A DNA stretch of 23,536 nucleotides from Deltaproteobacteria bacterium (GTDB lineage Bacteria > Desulfobacterota_C > Deferrisomatia > Deferrisomatales > JACRMM01): positions 1 to 23,536 of the forward strand of contig JACRCS010000914.1 of NCBI GenBank assembly GCA_016218905.1. Reading direction: 5' to 3'. The position numbers and the translations under genes are program-made. Each line of letters begins with the position of its first letter. Position 1 is the stretch's first letter. Positions 6,823 through 14,540 of this stretch are shown here, in pieces. The notes below the pieces were generated by a model, which saw nothing but the letters and a program-made list of their open reading frames with translations, did no database searches and had not been told where the DNA came from.

Positions 6823-7717
6823 GCGTGGCGGCGCCCAGGAGCGGCGCCACTCCGTCCGCGTGGTACGAGCTCCTGGCGAGCGGGCTCGACACGACGTGCT
6901 CGAAACCGATCTCCCGGGCCTTTCGTCCGAGCTCCTCGAAGACCTCCGGCCGGATGTACTCCGCGACCGGCAACTTCTCCGGCGCGGGCTGGAGGTATTG
7001 GCCGAGGGTGACGAAATCGCAGCCCGCGGAGCGAAGATCGCGGAGCACTTCCAGGACCTCGCCCTCCTGCTCGCCGAGGCCGAGCATCAGCCCGGACTTG
7101 GTCCGGATGCCGGGCGCCAGCGCCTTCACGCGCGCGAGGAGCTCCAACGAGCGGCGGTACTGCGCCGCAGGACGCACGGCCGGGTAGAGCCGCGGAACGG
7201 TCTCGACGTTGTGCCCGAACACGTGGGGCCGCGCGTCCGCGAGCCTCTCCAGGGCTTCCTCCGAGCCCTGGAAGTCCGGCACCAGCACCTCGACGCAGGC
7301 GTCGGGCAGGGCTCGTCTGACCGCCTCGACGGTCCGCCCGAAGTGGTCCGCGCCGCCGTCGGGCAGGTCGTCGCGGGTGACCGACGTGATCACGACGTAG
7401 CGCAGCCCGAGCCTCGCCACGGTCTGTGCGACCGCTTCCGGCTCGCCGCCGTTGAGCGCCGGCGGCCGCCCTCCCTGGACCGCGCAGAAGCCGCACCCTC
7501 TCGTGCAGACGTCCCCGAGGATCATGAAGGTCGCCGTCTTGCGCCCGAAGCACTCCCCGATGTTGGGGCAGCGGGCGGACTCGCAGACGGTCGCCAGCGT
7601 CGCGCTCCGGAGCAGCCCCTCCATCTCCTCCAGAACGCCCGGACCGGGCGCACGGAGGCGGAGCCAGGCGGGCTTGGTCGGCCTCGCCTCGGGAGCCGGT
7701 GGGCACGAGCCGCTCAC
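6749..7717 (-). CDS. lipA: Lipoyl synthase
   Basis: This radical-SAM enzyme inserts two sulfurs into octanoyl groups carried on lipoyl domains. The auxiliary cluster ligands are Cys45, Cys50 and Cys56, in CESARCPNIGEC. The radical-SAM ligands are Cys71, Cys75 and Cys78, in CTRGCGFC. The RSSYHAD motif near the end holds the serine that binds the auxiliary cluster. The start is taken as GTG 7717, which overlaps the lipB stop in a GTGA arrangement with GAGAGG upstream. Longer in-frame starts would run through lipB. The 322-aa product is slightly long because about 24 C-terminal residues after GVAPLLGAAT are coded by repeat array E, and the stop lies inside the array. Translational coupling with lipB is likely. 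Presence next to E1/E2 genes resembles acetoin dehydrogenase clusters that carry their own lipoyl synthase. Confidence 0.95.
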   Translation of the reverse strand: MSGSCPPAPEARPTKPAWLRLRAPGPGVLEEMEGLLRSATLATVCESARCPNIGECFGRKTATFMILGDVCTRGCGFCAVQGGRPPALNGGEPEAVAQTVARLGLRYVVITSVTRDDLPDGGADHFGRTVEAVRRALPDACVEVLVPDFQGSEEALERLADARPHVFGHNVETVPRLYPAVRPAAQYRRSLELLARVKALAPGIRTKSGLMLGLGEQEGEVLEVLRDLRSAGCDFVTLGQYLQPAPEKLPVAEYIRPEVFEELGRKAREIGFEHVVSSPLARSSYHADGVAPLLGAATPVLGSRFSVLGGPDPEDRQLKTEK

Positions 7718-8424
7718 GAGACCAGCCTCTCGAGGGCATCGCGCTCGAGCGCCTGGAACTCGAGCCCGAAGACGGCCGCGAACTCGTCTCGCACCCTCCC
7801 GGCGACTTCTTCCAGCCGAACGTCGCGTCCCAGGGCACGGGAGAGGGACGTCACCGCGCACCCCTGGATCCCGCACGGCACGATCGCGTCGAAAGCCGAG
7901 AGGTCACAGCAGACGTTCAGGGCGAAACCGTGCATCGTCACCCATCTCCTGACCGCGATCCCGAGAGCCGCGATCTTTCGGCCTTCGACCCACACGCCCG
8001 GATAACCGGGGCTCCGCCGGCCCTCCAGGCCGTACGCACCGAGGCTCCGGATCAAGACCTCCTCCAGGTTTCGGACGTACAGGTGAACGTCCCTTCCGTA
8101 GCCGCCCAGGTCGAGGATCGGGTAGCCCACGAGCTGCCCGGGCCCGTGATAGGTGACGTCGCCTCCCCGCTCGATCCGGTGGACCTCGACGCCCCTCGCC
8201 GCGAGCTCCTCGCGGGAGGCGAGGATGTTCGCCTCGGAGCCCGCCCGCCCGAGGGTAAGGGTCGGAGGATGCTCCACGAAGAGCACCACATCTCCGATCC
8301 TCCCCGCCTGCCTCGCGGCGACCACCGCCTCCTGCAGCCGGTGCGCCTCGCGATAGGCCATCCGCGCGAGGTTCAGAAAGTACGCTGGTCGCTCTCGCCC
8401 TCCTGGGTGATCTCTCCCGGGCAT
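7714..8424 (-). CDS. lipB: Lipoyl(octanoyl) transferase
   Basis: LipB transfers octanoyl from acyl carrier protein to lipoyl domains, the step before LipA. RGGDVTYHGPGQLVGYPILD is at residues 86-105. The catalytic Lys150 sits in GRKIAALGI and the catalytic Cys184 in IVPCGIQGCAVTSL, so the full catalytic pair is present. ATG 8424 gives 236 aa. The conserved part begins near residue 14 (AYFLNLARMAYREA), and an AGGAGG lies close to codon 8, so the true start could be slightly downstream at a non-ATG codon. The gene overlaps lipA by 4 nt and lies 95 nt downstream of E1-beta2. Confidence 0.95.
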   Translation of the reverse strand: MPGRDHPGGRERPAYFLNLARMAYREAHRLQEAVVAARQAGRIGDVVLFVEHPPTLTLGRAGSEANILASREELAARGVEVHRIERGGDVTYHGPGQLVGYPILDLGGYGRDVHLYVRNLEEVLIRSLGAYGLEGRRSPGYPGVWVEGRKIAALGIAVRRWVTMHGFALNVCCDLSAFDAIVPCGIQGCAVTSLSRALGRDVRLEEVAGRVRDEFAAVFGLEFQALERDALERLVS

Positions 8425-8440
8425 CGTGCCCTGCGAGATC

Positions 8441-8459
8441 CGACCTCTTCCTGAGGTCG
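8441..8459. other. Small hairpin in lipB leader
   Basis: CGACCTC and GAGGTCG pair around a 5-nt loop in the E1-beta2/lipB spacer, 16 nt upstream of the lipB ATG. On the RNA strand the loop and right arm read AGGAAGAGG, a purine-rich stretch. A leader or attenuation role is only a guess. Chance occurrence is possible at this GC content. Confidence 0.3.
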
Positions 8460-8519
8460 TCCGCGACCCGACCCCAGCCTGGGCTCGACTCGGAACGCCG
8501 TACGCCGGGGGTCGAGACG

Positions 8520-9494
8520 TCACCGCAGGACCGAGAGGATCGCCTCCCGGATCTTGTCCGGGCCGGGGATGTAGCAGCTCGTCTCGAGCGTCCAGTTACC
8601 CGGCACGGGAATACACGGCGCACCCACCCGCTTCACCGGTGCGTCGAGCTCGAAGAACGCCTCCTCGGTGACCATCGCCGAGATCTCCGCGCCGATGCCG
8701 CCCGTCTTTCGGCACTCCTCTACCGTGACGAGCCGGCCCGTCTTTCGAACGGACTCGAGGATCGTCTCCTTGTCGAGGGGCGAGAGGCAGACCGGGTCGA
8801 TGACCTCGACCGCGGTCCCCTCGTTTCCGAGGGTCTCCGCGACCCCGAGCGCGTGCTGGAGCATGACGTGGTGCGCGATGACGGTCACGTCGCCCCCTTC
8901 TCGGACCACGCGCGCCTTCGTGAGCGGCACCGTGTAGTCGCCGTCGGGGAGTTCGCCGGGCAGCCCGAGGAGGGCCTTGTGCCCGAAGAAGAGCACCGGG
9001 TCGTCGCTCCGGATGGCGGCCTTCATCAGACCCTTGGCCGTGTACGCGTCCGACGCCGCGACGACGATGAGTCCGGGCACGCCCTGGAACGCGGCCTCGG
9101 TGCAGCCGGAGTGGTTGTACCCGAGCCCCATCCCGGCCCCGTCCATCGTGTAGATCACCATCGGCGCCTTGAACTGCCCGCCCGTCATGTAGTGCCAGCT
9201 CCCGACCTGCGTCGCGATCTGGTCCATGGCGATGTACGCGAAGTCGCTGAACATGATCTCCGCGCAGGGGCGCATCCCGGTCAGGGCCGCGCCGAGGGCC
9301 GCGCCGACGATGCCCGACTCGCAGATGGGGGTGTTGAGCACCCGCTCTTTGCCGACCGCGTTCACCAGGTTCGCCGTGAGCCCGAAGACCGAGCGCTGAA
9401 CGTCGATCCCCATCACGAAGACCCTCTCGTCGCGGAGCATCTCTTCCGCGAAGGCCTCTCCGATCGCCTGCACGTAGGTCGTGCTGCGGCTCAT
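8520..9494 (-). CDS. Thiamine-dependent dehydrogenase E1 component, beta subunit (second pair)
   Basis: This 324-aa E1-beta resembles pyruvate/branched-chain/acetoin E1-beta proteins. Conserved segments are NTPICESGIVGAALGAAL with the ThDP-activating Glu, FSDFAYIAMDQIATQ, the GYNHSG region with the active-site His, and VIDPVCLSPLDKETI in the C-terminal domain. The ATG overlaps the stop of E1-alpha2 as ATGA, and GGGGAGG precedes it, so the two subunits are translationally coupled. No E2 or E3 lies in this module. The E2 and E3 genes 4-7 kb further along the same strand are the nearest partners. It is clearly divergent from the first E1-beta, so the two are probably not a recent duplication. 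Confidence 0.93.
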   Translation of the reverse strand: MSRSTTYVQAIGEAFAEEMLRDERVFVMGIDVQRSVFGLTANLVNAVGKERVLNTPICESGIVGAALGAALTGMRPCAEIMFSDFAYIAMDQIATQVGSWHYMTGGQFKAPMVIYTMDGAGMGLGYNHSGCTEAAFQGVPGLIVVAASDAYTAKGLMKAAIRSDDPVLFFGHKALLGLPGELPDGDYTVPLTKARVVREGGDVTVIAHHVMLQHALGVAETLGNEGTAVEVIDPVCLSPLDKETILESVRKTGRLVTVEECRKTGGIGAEISAMVTEEAFFELDAPVKRVGAPCIPVPGNWTLETSCYIPGPDKIREAILSVLR

Positions 9495-10468
9495 GATACC
9501 ACCTCCCCGCTCGCGTAGACGCCGCTGAACGCTTCCGCCGCAGCGGGTTCCGGGCTGTCCAGCGCGAACTCGATCGCCTCGCGGACCTCCTGCTCCACGC
9601 CCTCCTCGAGGGCCGCGAGCTCGCCGGGCGGCAGGATCCCTTCGGAGGCGAGCCGGGCGCGGCAGCGGGCGATGGGATCTCGCTCCCTCCAGGCCGCGAC
9701 CTCGTCCTTCGGCATGTAGGCGCCGCTGTCGCCCGTGAAGTGAGGGGCGATCCGATAGGTCTTGAACTCCAGGAAGGTCGGCCCCTCACCCCGGCGCGCC
9801 CGGGCCACGGCCTCGCTCGTGGCCTCGTACACCGCGGCCACGTCGTTCCCGTCCCGAACGAGCACCCCGTTCATGTGGTAGCCCTTCGCGAGGTCGACGA
9901 TGTCTTCGATCGGGACGACCTCCCGGTAATGGTGGAGCTCGACGTACTGATTGTTCGCGCAGGCGAAGATGATGGGTAGCTTCCAGAGCACGGCCATCTC
10001 CATGGCCGGGTGGAAGTCCGCCTGGCCGGCCGTGCCCTCGCCGAAGTAGACGCAGGAGACCTGGTCGGTCTTGCGCATTTTGGCCGAGAGCGCGGCGCCG
10101 GCGGCGATGGGGAAGTCGGCCCCGAGGCTCCCCACGAGCCCCACGATTCCGCACTCGGCGCTCGAGAGGTGGAGGCCGCCCCTGCCCTTGGCGCAGCCGG
10201 TCCGCTTCCCGATGAACTCGGCGACGATGCTGGCGGGCGACAGGCCCTTGCCGATGAACTCGGGCCAGGCCCGGTGGGTCGGGAAGAGATAGTCGTCGCG
10301 GCGGAGCGCGGCCGCCATCCCGACCCCGGCCGCCTCCTGGCCGGTGGACCAGTGGCCCATCGTGCGGATCCTGCCTTCCTGGAAGAGCTTGTCCACCGTC
10401 TCCTCAGTCCGGCGCGTCAGCAACATCAGACGATAGAGCCGAACGAGCTCGTCTCCGGTGATCGGCAT
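9491..10468 (-). CDS. Thiamine-dependent dehydrogenase E1 component, alpha subunit (second pair, divergent)
   Basis: This 325-aa E1-alpha-like protein has the E1_dh fold with WSTGQEAAGVG near residue 40, GKRTGCAKGRGGLH at 87-100, and a ThDP motif starting GEG (143-145) and ending with Asn172-Asn173. Two changes from the pyruvate/acetoin type are visible: Asp to Glu in GDG, and HRAWPEFIGKG (65-75) in place of HRSHGF, so the second active-site His is lost. Branched-chain-type E1-alpha proteins also lack that His, so the enzyme may be active on another substrate. ATG 10468 has AAAGGAG 7 nt upstream; an extension to 10519 lacks one. It follows the alcohol dehydrogenase by 52 nt, suggesting an operon of adh, E1-alpha2, E1-beta2, lipB and lipA. 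Confidence 0.9.
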   Translation of the reverse strand: MPITGDELVRLYRLMLLTRRTEETVDKLFQEGRIRTMGHWSTGQEAAGVGMAAALRRDDYLFPTHRAWPEFIGKGLSPASIVAEFIGKRTGCAKGRGGLHLSSAECGIVGLVGSLGADFPIAAGAALSAKMRKTDQVSCVYFGEGTAGQADFHPAMEMAVLWKLPIIFACANNQYVELHHYREVVPIEDIVDLAKGYHMNGVLVRDGNDVAAVYEATSEAVARARRGEGPTFLEFKTYRIAPHFTGDSGAYMPKDEVAAWRERDPIARCRARLASEGILPPGELAALEEGVEQEVREAIEFALDSPEPAAAEAFSGVYASGEVVS

Positions 10469-10520
10469 CGTTTGCTCCTTTCGGGTACGCGGGCTAGGCC
10501 CAACAGAGCAGGGTCCCACC

Positions 10521-11558
10521 CTACGGTTGCACGGCGATCTTCACGTCGTCCTTGGAGGCCAGCAGGCGCCGGAATCCCTTCTCTTCCACGGCTTCGAGCG
10601 GGATCACCTGCGATAGCATGGGCTTGGCGTCGATCCGCTTCTGCCGCAGGAACTCGATGACGTGCTCGAACTCCTCATAGTAGCCGAGGACTCCCTTCAG
10701 CTCGACCTCCCAGAGGGCGAGGAAGAAGGGCTGGATGGCGACCTCCTTGTCGTTGATCCCGACGAGCATCACCTGGCCGCCGCTCTTGACGAGCGTGTAG
10801 GAGGTCTGCAGGGCCTGGGGCACCCCCGCGCACTCGAAGACGATGTCCGCGCCCTTGCCACGGGTCTCGGCGAAGATCCGCTCCCGGATTCCCTCCCCTT
10901 CGGCCAGCGGGTCGAGCACGAGGTCCGCCCCGAGTCGCCGGGCGAGCTCCCTCTTTGCCGGCGAGACCTCGAGGACAATAACCCTCCCGGCACCGGAGAG
11001 GCGCAGGAACTGGATCACCCCGAGGCCGATGGTGCCGGCGCCGATGACGACGGCGGCGTCGCCGGGCTTCAGGTCCGAGAGCCGGACCCCGTGGAGCGAC
11101 GTCGCCAGCGGCTCGACGAGGACCGCCTCTTCGAAGGAGACCTCGTCCGGGAGGCGGAAGAGCATCTCCCGCGGGTAGCGCACCTTCACGTGCGTTGCGA
11201 AGGCGCCGTCGTACTCGGGCGAGATCCCGATGGCCCGCTGGAAGGCGAGCGTGCAGAGGGAGTACCAACCCTTCCGGCACGGCGCGCAGTCGCCGCACTC
11301 GGGGATGGGCTTGATAGCGACCCGGTCGCCGGCCGCCCAGCCGCTCACCCCCTCGCCCACCTCGGCCACCGTGCCGACGGCCTCGTGGCCCATGACGGTG
11401 CCCAGCGGGATCATGATCCCGTTGAGGTAGCCGTGGACGTCGGAACCGCAGATGCCGCAGAGGGCCACGCGGACGACGACCTCGCCGGGACCGGCGGTGG
11501 GTGCCGGCCGGTCCTGGAACTCGAGGTTCTGCAACGCGGTGAAGACGGGAACTCTCAT
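10521..11558 (-). CDS. Zinc-dependent alcohol dehydrogenase (threonine/butanediol/sorbitol dehydrogenase type)
   Basis: This 345-aa medium-chain dehydrogenase oxidises a secondary alcohol or polyol with NAD+. Catalytic zinc residues are Cys37 (CGICGSD), His58 and Glu59 (GHE). The structural zinc site has Cys88, Cys91, Cys94 and Cys102. The Rossmann motif GAGTIGLG is followed by an acidic residue at the end of the next strand (VIVLEVSP), which favours NAD over NADP. GGAGGT lies 6 nt before ATG 11558. It precedes an E1 pair, as 2,3-butanediol dehydrogenase genes do in acetoin operons. Threonine, sorbitol or other 1,2-diol substrates remain possible. It is separated from the SDR gene upstream by a long repeat array and probably has its own promoter, although none stands out. 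Confidence 0.92.
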   Translation of the reverse strand: MRVPVFTALQNLEFQDRPAPTAGPGEVVVRVALCGICGSDVHGYLNGIMIPLGTVMGHEAVGTVAEVGEGVSGWAAGDRVAIKPIPECGDCAPCRKGWYSLCTLAFQRAIGISPEYDGAFATHVKVRYPREMLFRLPDEVSFEEAVLVEPLATSLHGVRLSDLKPGDAAVVIGAGTIGLGVIQFLRLSGAGRVIVLEVSPAKRELARRLGADLVLDPLAEGEGIRERIFAETRGKGADIVFECAGVPQALQTSYTLVKSGGQVMLVGINDKEVAIQPFFLALWEVELKGVLGYYEEFEHVIEFLRQKRIDAKPMLSQVIPLEAVEEKGFRRLLASKDDVKIAVQP

Positions 11559-11583
11559 GGCGACCTCCGAAGAGCAGGTTCCA

Positions 11584-11745
11584 TTGGCCTATTGGCCTAT
11601 TGGTTCTATTGGTTCTATTGGTTCTATTGGCCAATTCAAACGAATCGAACCAATCGAACCAATCAAACAAATCAAACCAATCAAACCAATCAAACCAATC
11701 AAACCAATCAAACCAATCGAACGAATCGAACGAATCGAACGAATC
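11584..11745. repeat. Nonamer array F, converging inverted arms
   Basis: The left arm has ATTGGCCT twice and ATTGGTTCT three times. The right arm has AATCGAACC twice, AATCAAACA once, AATCAAACC five times, AATCGAACG three times and a terminal AATCAGG. The right arm is the reverse-complement form of the left-arm motif. The outermost unit contains the stop codon of the SDR gene. The 9-nt period keeps all frames open, giving spurious peptides such as IKPIKP. Confidence 0.95.
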
Positions 11746-12550
11746 AGGCCTCCTTGCCCGGGTACAGGTCCGCGTAGGGCGTAATGTCGTCGTCCGCGCT
11801 GAGCTTGAGCGCCATGCCGCCGTCGACGCGCACGACGACCCCGGTGATGAACTCCGACGCCGGACTCACGAAGAAGCGCACCACGTTGCCGACGTCCGAG
11901 GGCTCGCCCACTCTGCGCGTGGGCGTTGCCGAGATCACCCTCTCCTCGCCCTGGGTCAGCAGGATCGCCGTCATGTCCGAGCGGATCACGCCCGGCTGCA
12001 TGGCGTTGACCGTGATCCCGTGGGGGCCGAGCTCTTTGGCCGCGCTGAGGGTCATCCCGACGATGGCGAACTTGGCCGCGGCGTAGTTCATCTGGGTCAC
12101 GAAGCCGTGGACCGCCGCCACCGACGAGAGGTTCACGATCCGGCCGTAGCGCCGCTCCTTCATCACCCGTGCGGCGGCCTTGATGCCGTAGAAAGTGCCG
12201 TTGATGTGAGTGTCGATGACGCTCTGCCAGTCGGCGTTGCTCATCTCCCAGCACCACGCCGGGTGGGTCGTGTTCCCGGCGTTATTGACCATGATGTCGA
12301 GCCTTCCGAAGCGCTTCACGACCTCCGAGACGAGGCCCTCCACCTGGTCGAACCGGGTGACGTTGACCTCGTACGCAGCCGCTCGGGCGCCTTTGGCTTC
12401 GAGCTCCTGCGCCGTCTTTCGGGCGGCCTCGCCGAGGAGGTCGGCGATGACGATCGCCGCCCCCTCCCCTGCGAGCGTCTCCGCGATGCCCCGGCCGAGC
12501 CCCCTGGCCCCGCCGGTGACGATGGCGACCTGACCGTCCAAGATCCCCAT
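11744..12550 (-). CDS. Short-chain dehydrogenase/reductase
   Basis: This 268-aa classical SDR is a cytoplasmic NAD(P)-dependent alcohol/ketone oxidoreductase. The cofactor motif TGGARGLGRG is at residues 12-21. Asp37 at the end of the second strand suggests NAD(H). NNAG is at 89-92, and the catalytic residues are Ser143, Tyr156 and Lys160. It ends the tight YCF48-RND-DUF1302-DUF1329-VOC-SDR operon, 12 nt after the VOC gene. Its TGA stop is formed by the outermost unit of array F. The substrate is unknown; SDRs next to VOC proteins and acyl-CoA dehydrogenases often act on hydroxyacyl or cyclic alcohol intermediates, which is inference. Confidence 0.93.
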   Translation of the reverse strand: MGILDGQVAIVTGGARGLGRGIAETLAGEGAAIVIADLLGEAARKTAQELEAKGARAAAYEVNVTRFDQVEGLVSEVVKRFGRLDIMVNNAGNTTHPAWCWEMSNADWQSVIDTHINGTFYGIKAAARVMKERRYGRIVNLSSVAAVHGFVTQMNYAAAKFAIVGMTLSAAKELGPHGITVNAMQPGVIRSDMTAILLTQGEERVISATPTRRVGEPSDVGNVVRFFVSPASEFITGVVVRVDGGMALKLSADDDITPYADLYPGKEA

Positions 12551-12562
12551 AATTCTCCTCCG

Positions 12563-13045
12563 TCAGGCGAAGGGCTTGATCTCGATGACTTCGACCAGCG
12601 TTCCGAGGCGGTCGAGGGTATCAAAGTAGGCCCCCCGGACCTGCCCCATGCCGGGTACCTCGGTCTCCGCGCTCATGAGGAGCGGGATCCCGAGGGCCTC
12701 CGCCCGGGCGAGGACGCCGTCGTAGTCCTCGCTCAGGTACCCGAGGTGCTGGACGCCCTCGCCGTGCTGCTCGAGGAAGTCCTTGTGATAGGGCTCGCCG
12801 CCCACCACCTCGATCAGCTCGAGCGAGAGGTCGGGAGTGAGCTGCGCGATGCCGATCTTCAGGTGGATGGCGCCGGGTCGGCCCTTCACGAAGCTCTTCT
12901 CCGGCCGGAACTCGACCTGCATGAAGGGCCCGACCCCCATCGTCTCTTCGTAGTTCTTCATGGACTCGGCCACGTTGCGCACGACGAAGCCGATCTGGCA
13001 GAGCCTTCCGATGTCCAACGCTTTCGCAATCGCCGCTGCGTCCAT
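12563..13045 (-). CDS. VOC-superfamily (glyoxalase/epimerase-like) protein
   Basis: This 160-aa protein has the paired beta-alpha-beta-beta-beta modules of the vicinal-oxygen-chelate fold and most resembles methylmalonyl-CoA epimerase/Glyoxalase_4 proteins. His100 (GEGVQHLGY) and Glu152 (GTLVEVIE) are in place as metal ligands. The first ligand, normally His in a DHIGI-type segment, is Gln17 (LCQIGF), so metal binding may be altered. GGGGGAG precedes ATG 13045. It lies 12 nt after the DUF1329 gene and 12 nt before the SDR gene. It could be an epimerase, isomerase or lyase for the pathway the operon serves; no specific substrate is supported. Confidence 0.85.
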   Translation of the reverse strand: MDAAAIAKALDIGRLCQIGFVVRNVAESMKNYEETMGVGPFMQVEFRPEKSFVKGRPGAIHLKIGIAQLTPDLSLELIEVVGGEPYHKDFLEQHGEGVQHLGYLSEDYDGVLARAEALGIPLLMSAETEVPGMGQVRGAYFDTLDRLGTLVEVIEIKPFA

Positions 13046-13057
13046 GGTCGCTCCCCC

Positions 13058-14506
13058 TTACTTGCTGCTCTTCGAGGTCATGCTCTTCATGCTCACGTCG
13101 TCCCGGTCCCAGAAGGCCGGCAGCTGGTAGGGCTGCTGCACGCCGGAGTGGACGTCGATATGGTCCCGCATGAGGTTCAACATGCCGGCCCAGGCGAACA
13201 TGCCCATGTCCGGGAACCAGCCGTAGTTGCCGTCCCAGGTCCGGTAGAGCTTAGCCTTCTGGTTGTAGTTCTCGATGTGGTAGTAGTTGAACGTCTCGGC
13301 GTCTATGTAGAAGAGCCGGTGTCCGTAGACGTAGTTCGGGTCCTGCTGCGTGAGCTTCACCACGTACATGGGCCTGCGCTCCATCCTCACGTTCCGGAAC
13401 TCGAAGCCCTTCGAGGAGATGTACTCCGCGCCGTCGGCCGTGGGAGCGGGAACCAGGTACTCGCGTTCTTCCACGACCTCGAACTTGTAGGGGTACCTGG
13501 TAGGGGAGAGCTTCTGCATCCAGCCCTCGTTGTCGTCGTAGATCTGGTCTTGGCCCATGACCGGGTCCTGGGTATCCGTCGCGGACATCTTCCGGACGCG
13601 CCGCATGGAGGGGATGTAGATCATGAGCTGGTCGGCGGTGGTCGGGTCGTTCGAATAGAGGGCCTGCTGGTACACGCCCGCGACGTCGCGAGGCGAGAGG
13701 AAGCCGAAGAGGAAGGTCTTGAACTCGTCGCGCTCCTTCGCCCGCTTGTCGAACCAGCCGTAGGGCTCTATGATGGTCCGGCCGGCGAGCCGGACGTGGC
13801 TGACCTCGTAGACGCTGTTGAAGTCGAGCTTGAGGCCGCTCGTGATCCCGAAGAGCCCGCCGATGATGTAGAAGTTCTGCTCCCAGCCCAGTGGCCGCTT
13901 CTCCACGTTGTACATGATCTCCTGGGCCTTGAACTGTCCGGACGGCTTCGGGAACGGGAAGCCCGCCTCCCAGCTGGAAGCGACGATGTAGCCCTTGGCG
14001 TCGAGCTTCGTCTTGCCCGCGTTCTTCTTCGTCGCCTGCGCGAACGGCAGCGCGTAGTAGTACTGCCGCGTCGGGATGATCTCGAACTCCGGGATGTTGC
14101 CGCCGTGGGGCGGGGCGCCGGGCTTGATCCGGTTGTAGAGGTCCGGCCACATGAGGGCCTTCAGGCCGGGGTGACTCGCGAGGTCCTTGTACGTGTACTT
14201 GCCGGGCTTGATCTCGGGTGCGATCTTCCCCACCCGGTCCGGCGCCTTGAAGCCCACCGTCTCCGCCCAGAGGCTCTTCATCGCGTCCACGTCGTAGGAG
14301 AGCTTGGCGTAGAGCTCCTTCGGGAGCACCTGCTTCGGGCCGAAGGTCGTCAGGTAAGGCCGCGGATCGTCGGTGAGGGCCTTGTGCTTCACCACGTCGC
14401 TGATGGTCGGGATGTACGTCTTCGGATCTGCCGCTTCGCCCTTCGCCAGGGACAGCGCCGGCCGAAGCACGAGGAGGGCGAGACAAAGGACGATGACTCT
14501 CTTCAT
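13058..14506 (-). CDS. DUF1329 periplasmic/outer-membrane-associated protein
   Basis: This 482-aa protein starts with a clear Sec signal peptide (about residues 1-21, cleavage near ALSLA) without a lipobox. The mature part matches the DUF1329 family (PF07044) in length and in its aromatic-rich repeats, for example near YYYALPFAQAT, the RRVRKMSATDTQDPV segment and the C-terminal WDGNYGWFPDMGMF. DUF1329 proteins are often annotated as outer-membrane-lipoprotein-sorting-like and recur beside DUF1302 barrels and RND transporters in degraders of hydrophobic compounds. I infer a periplasmic carrier or chaperone for a hydrophobic molecule moving between the RND pump and the barrel. It is 34 nt from DUF1302 and in the same operon. 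Confidence 0.88.
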   Translation of the reverse strand: MKRVIVLCLALLVLRPALSLAKGEAADPKTYIPTISDVVKHKALTDDPRPYLTTFGPKQVLPKELYAKLSYDVDAMKSLWAETVGFKAPDRVGKIAPEIKPGKYTYKDLASHPGLKALMWPDLYNRIKPGAPPHGGNIPEFEIIPTRQYYYALPFAQATKKNAGKTKLDAKGYIVASSWEAGFPFPKPSGQFKAQEIMYNVEKRPLGWEQNFYIIGGLFGITSGLKLDFNSVYEVSHVRLAGRTIIEPYGWFDKRAKERDEFKTFLFGFLSPRDVAGVYQQALYSNDPTTADQLMIYIPSMRRVRKMSATDTQDPVMGQDQIYDDNEGWMQKLSPTRYPYKFEVVEEREYLVPAPTADGAEYISSKGFEFRNVRMERRPMYVVKLTQQDPNYVYGHRLFYIDAETFNYYHIENYNQKAKLYRTWDGNYGWFPDMGMFAWAGMLNLMRDHIDVHSGVQQPYQLPAFWDRDDVSMKSMTSKSSK

Positions 14507-14540
14507 TCGTTTTCTCCTCTGACCTGTATAGGTATGAGCC

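Noticed and set aside
8441..8459. Terminator between E1-beta2 and lipB
   Set aside because: The stem is only 7 bp and has no T-run. Operon continuity is equally likely, so it is listed only as a weak hairpin.
11584..11745. A repetitive surface or antifreeze-like peptide (IKP/NQT repeats)
   Set aside because: The peptide arises in several frames because the period is a multiple of three. There is no start signal or ribosome-binding site, and it lies wholly in a spacer.
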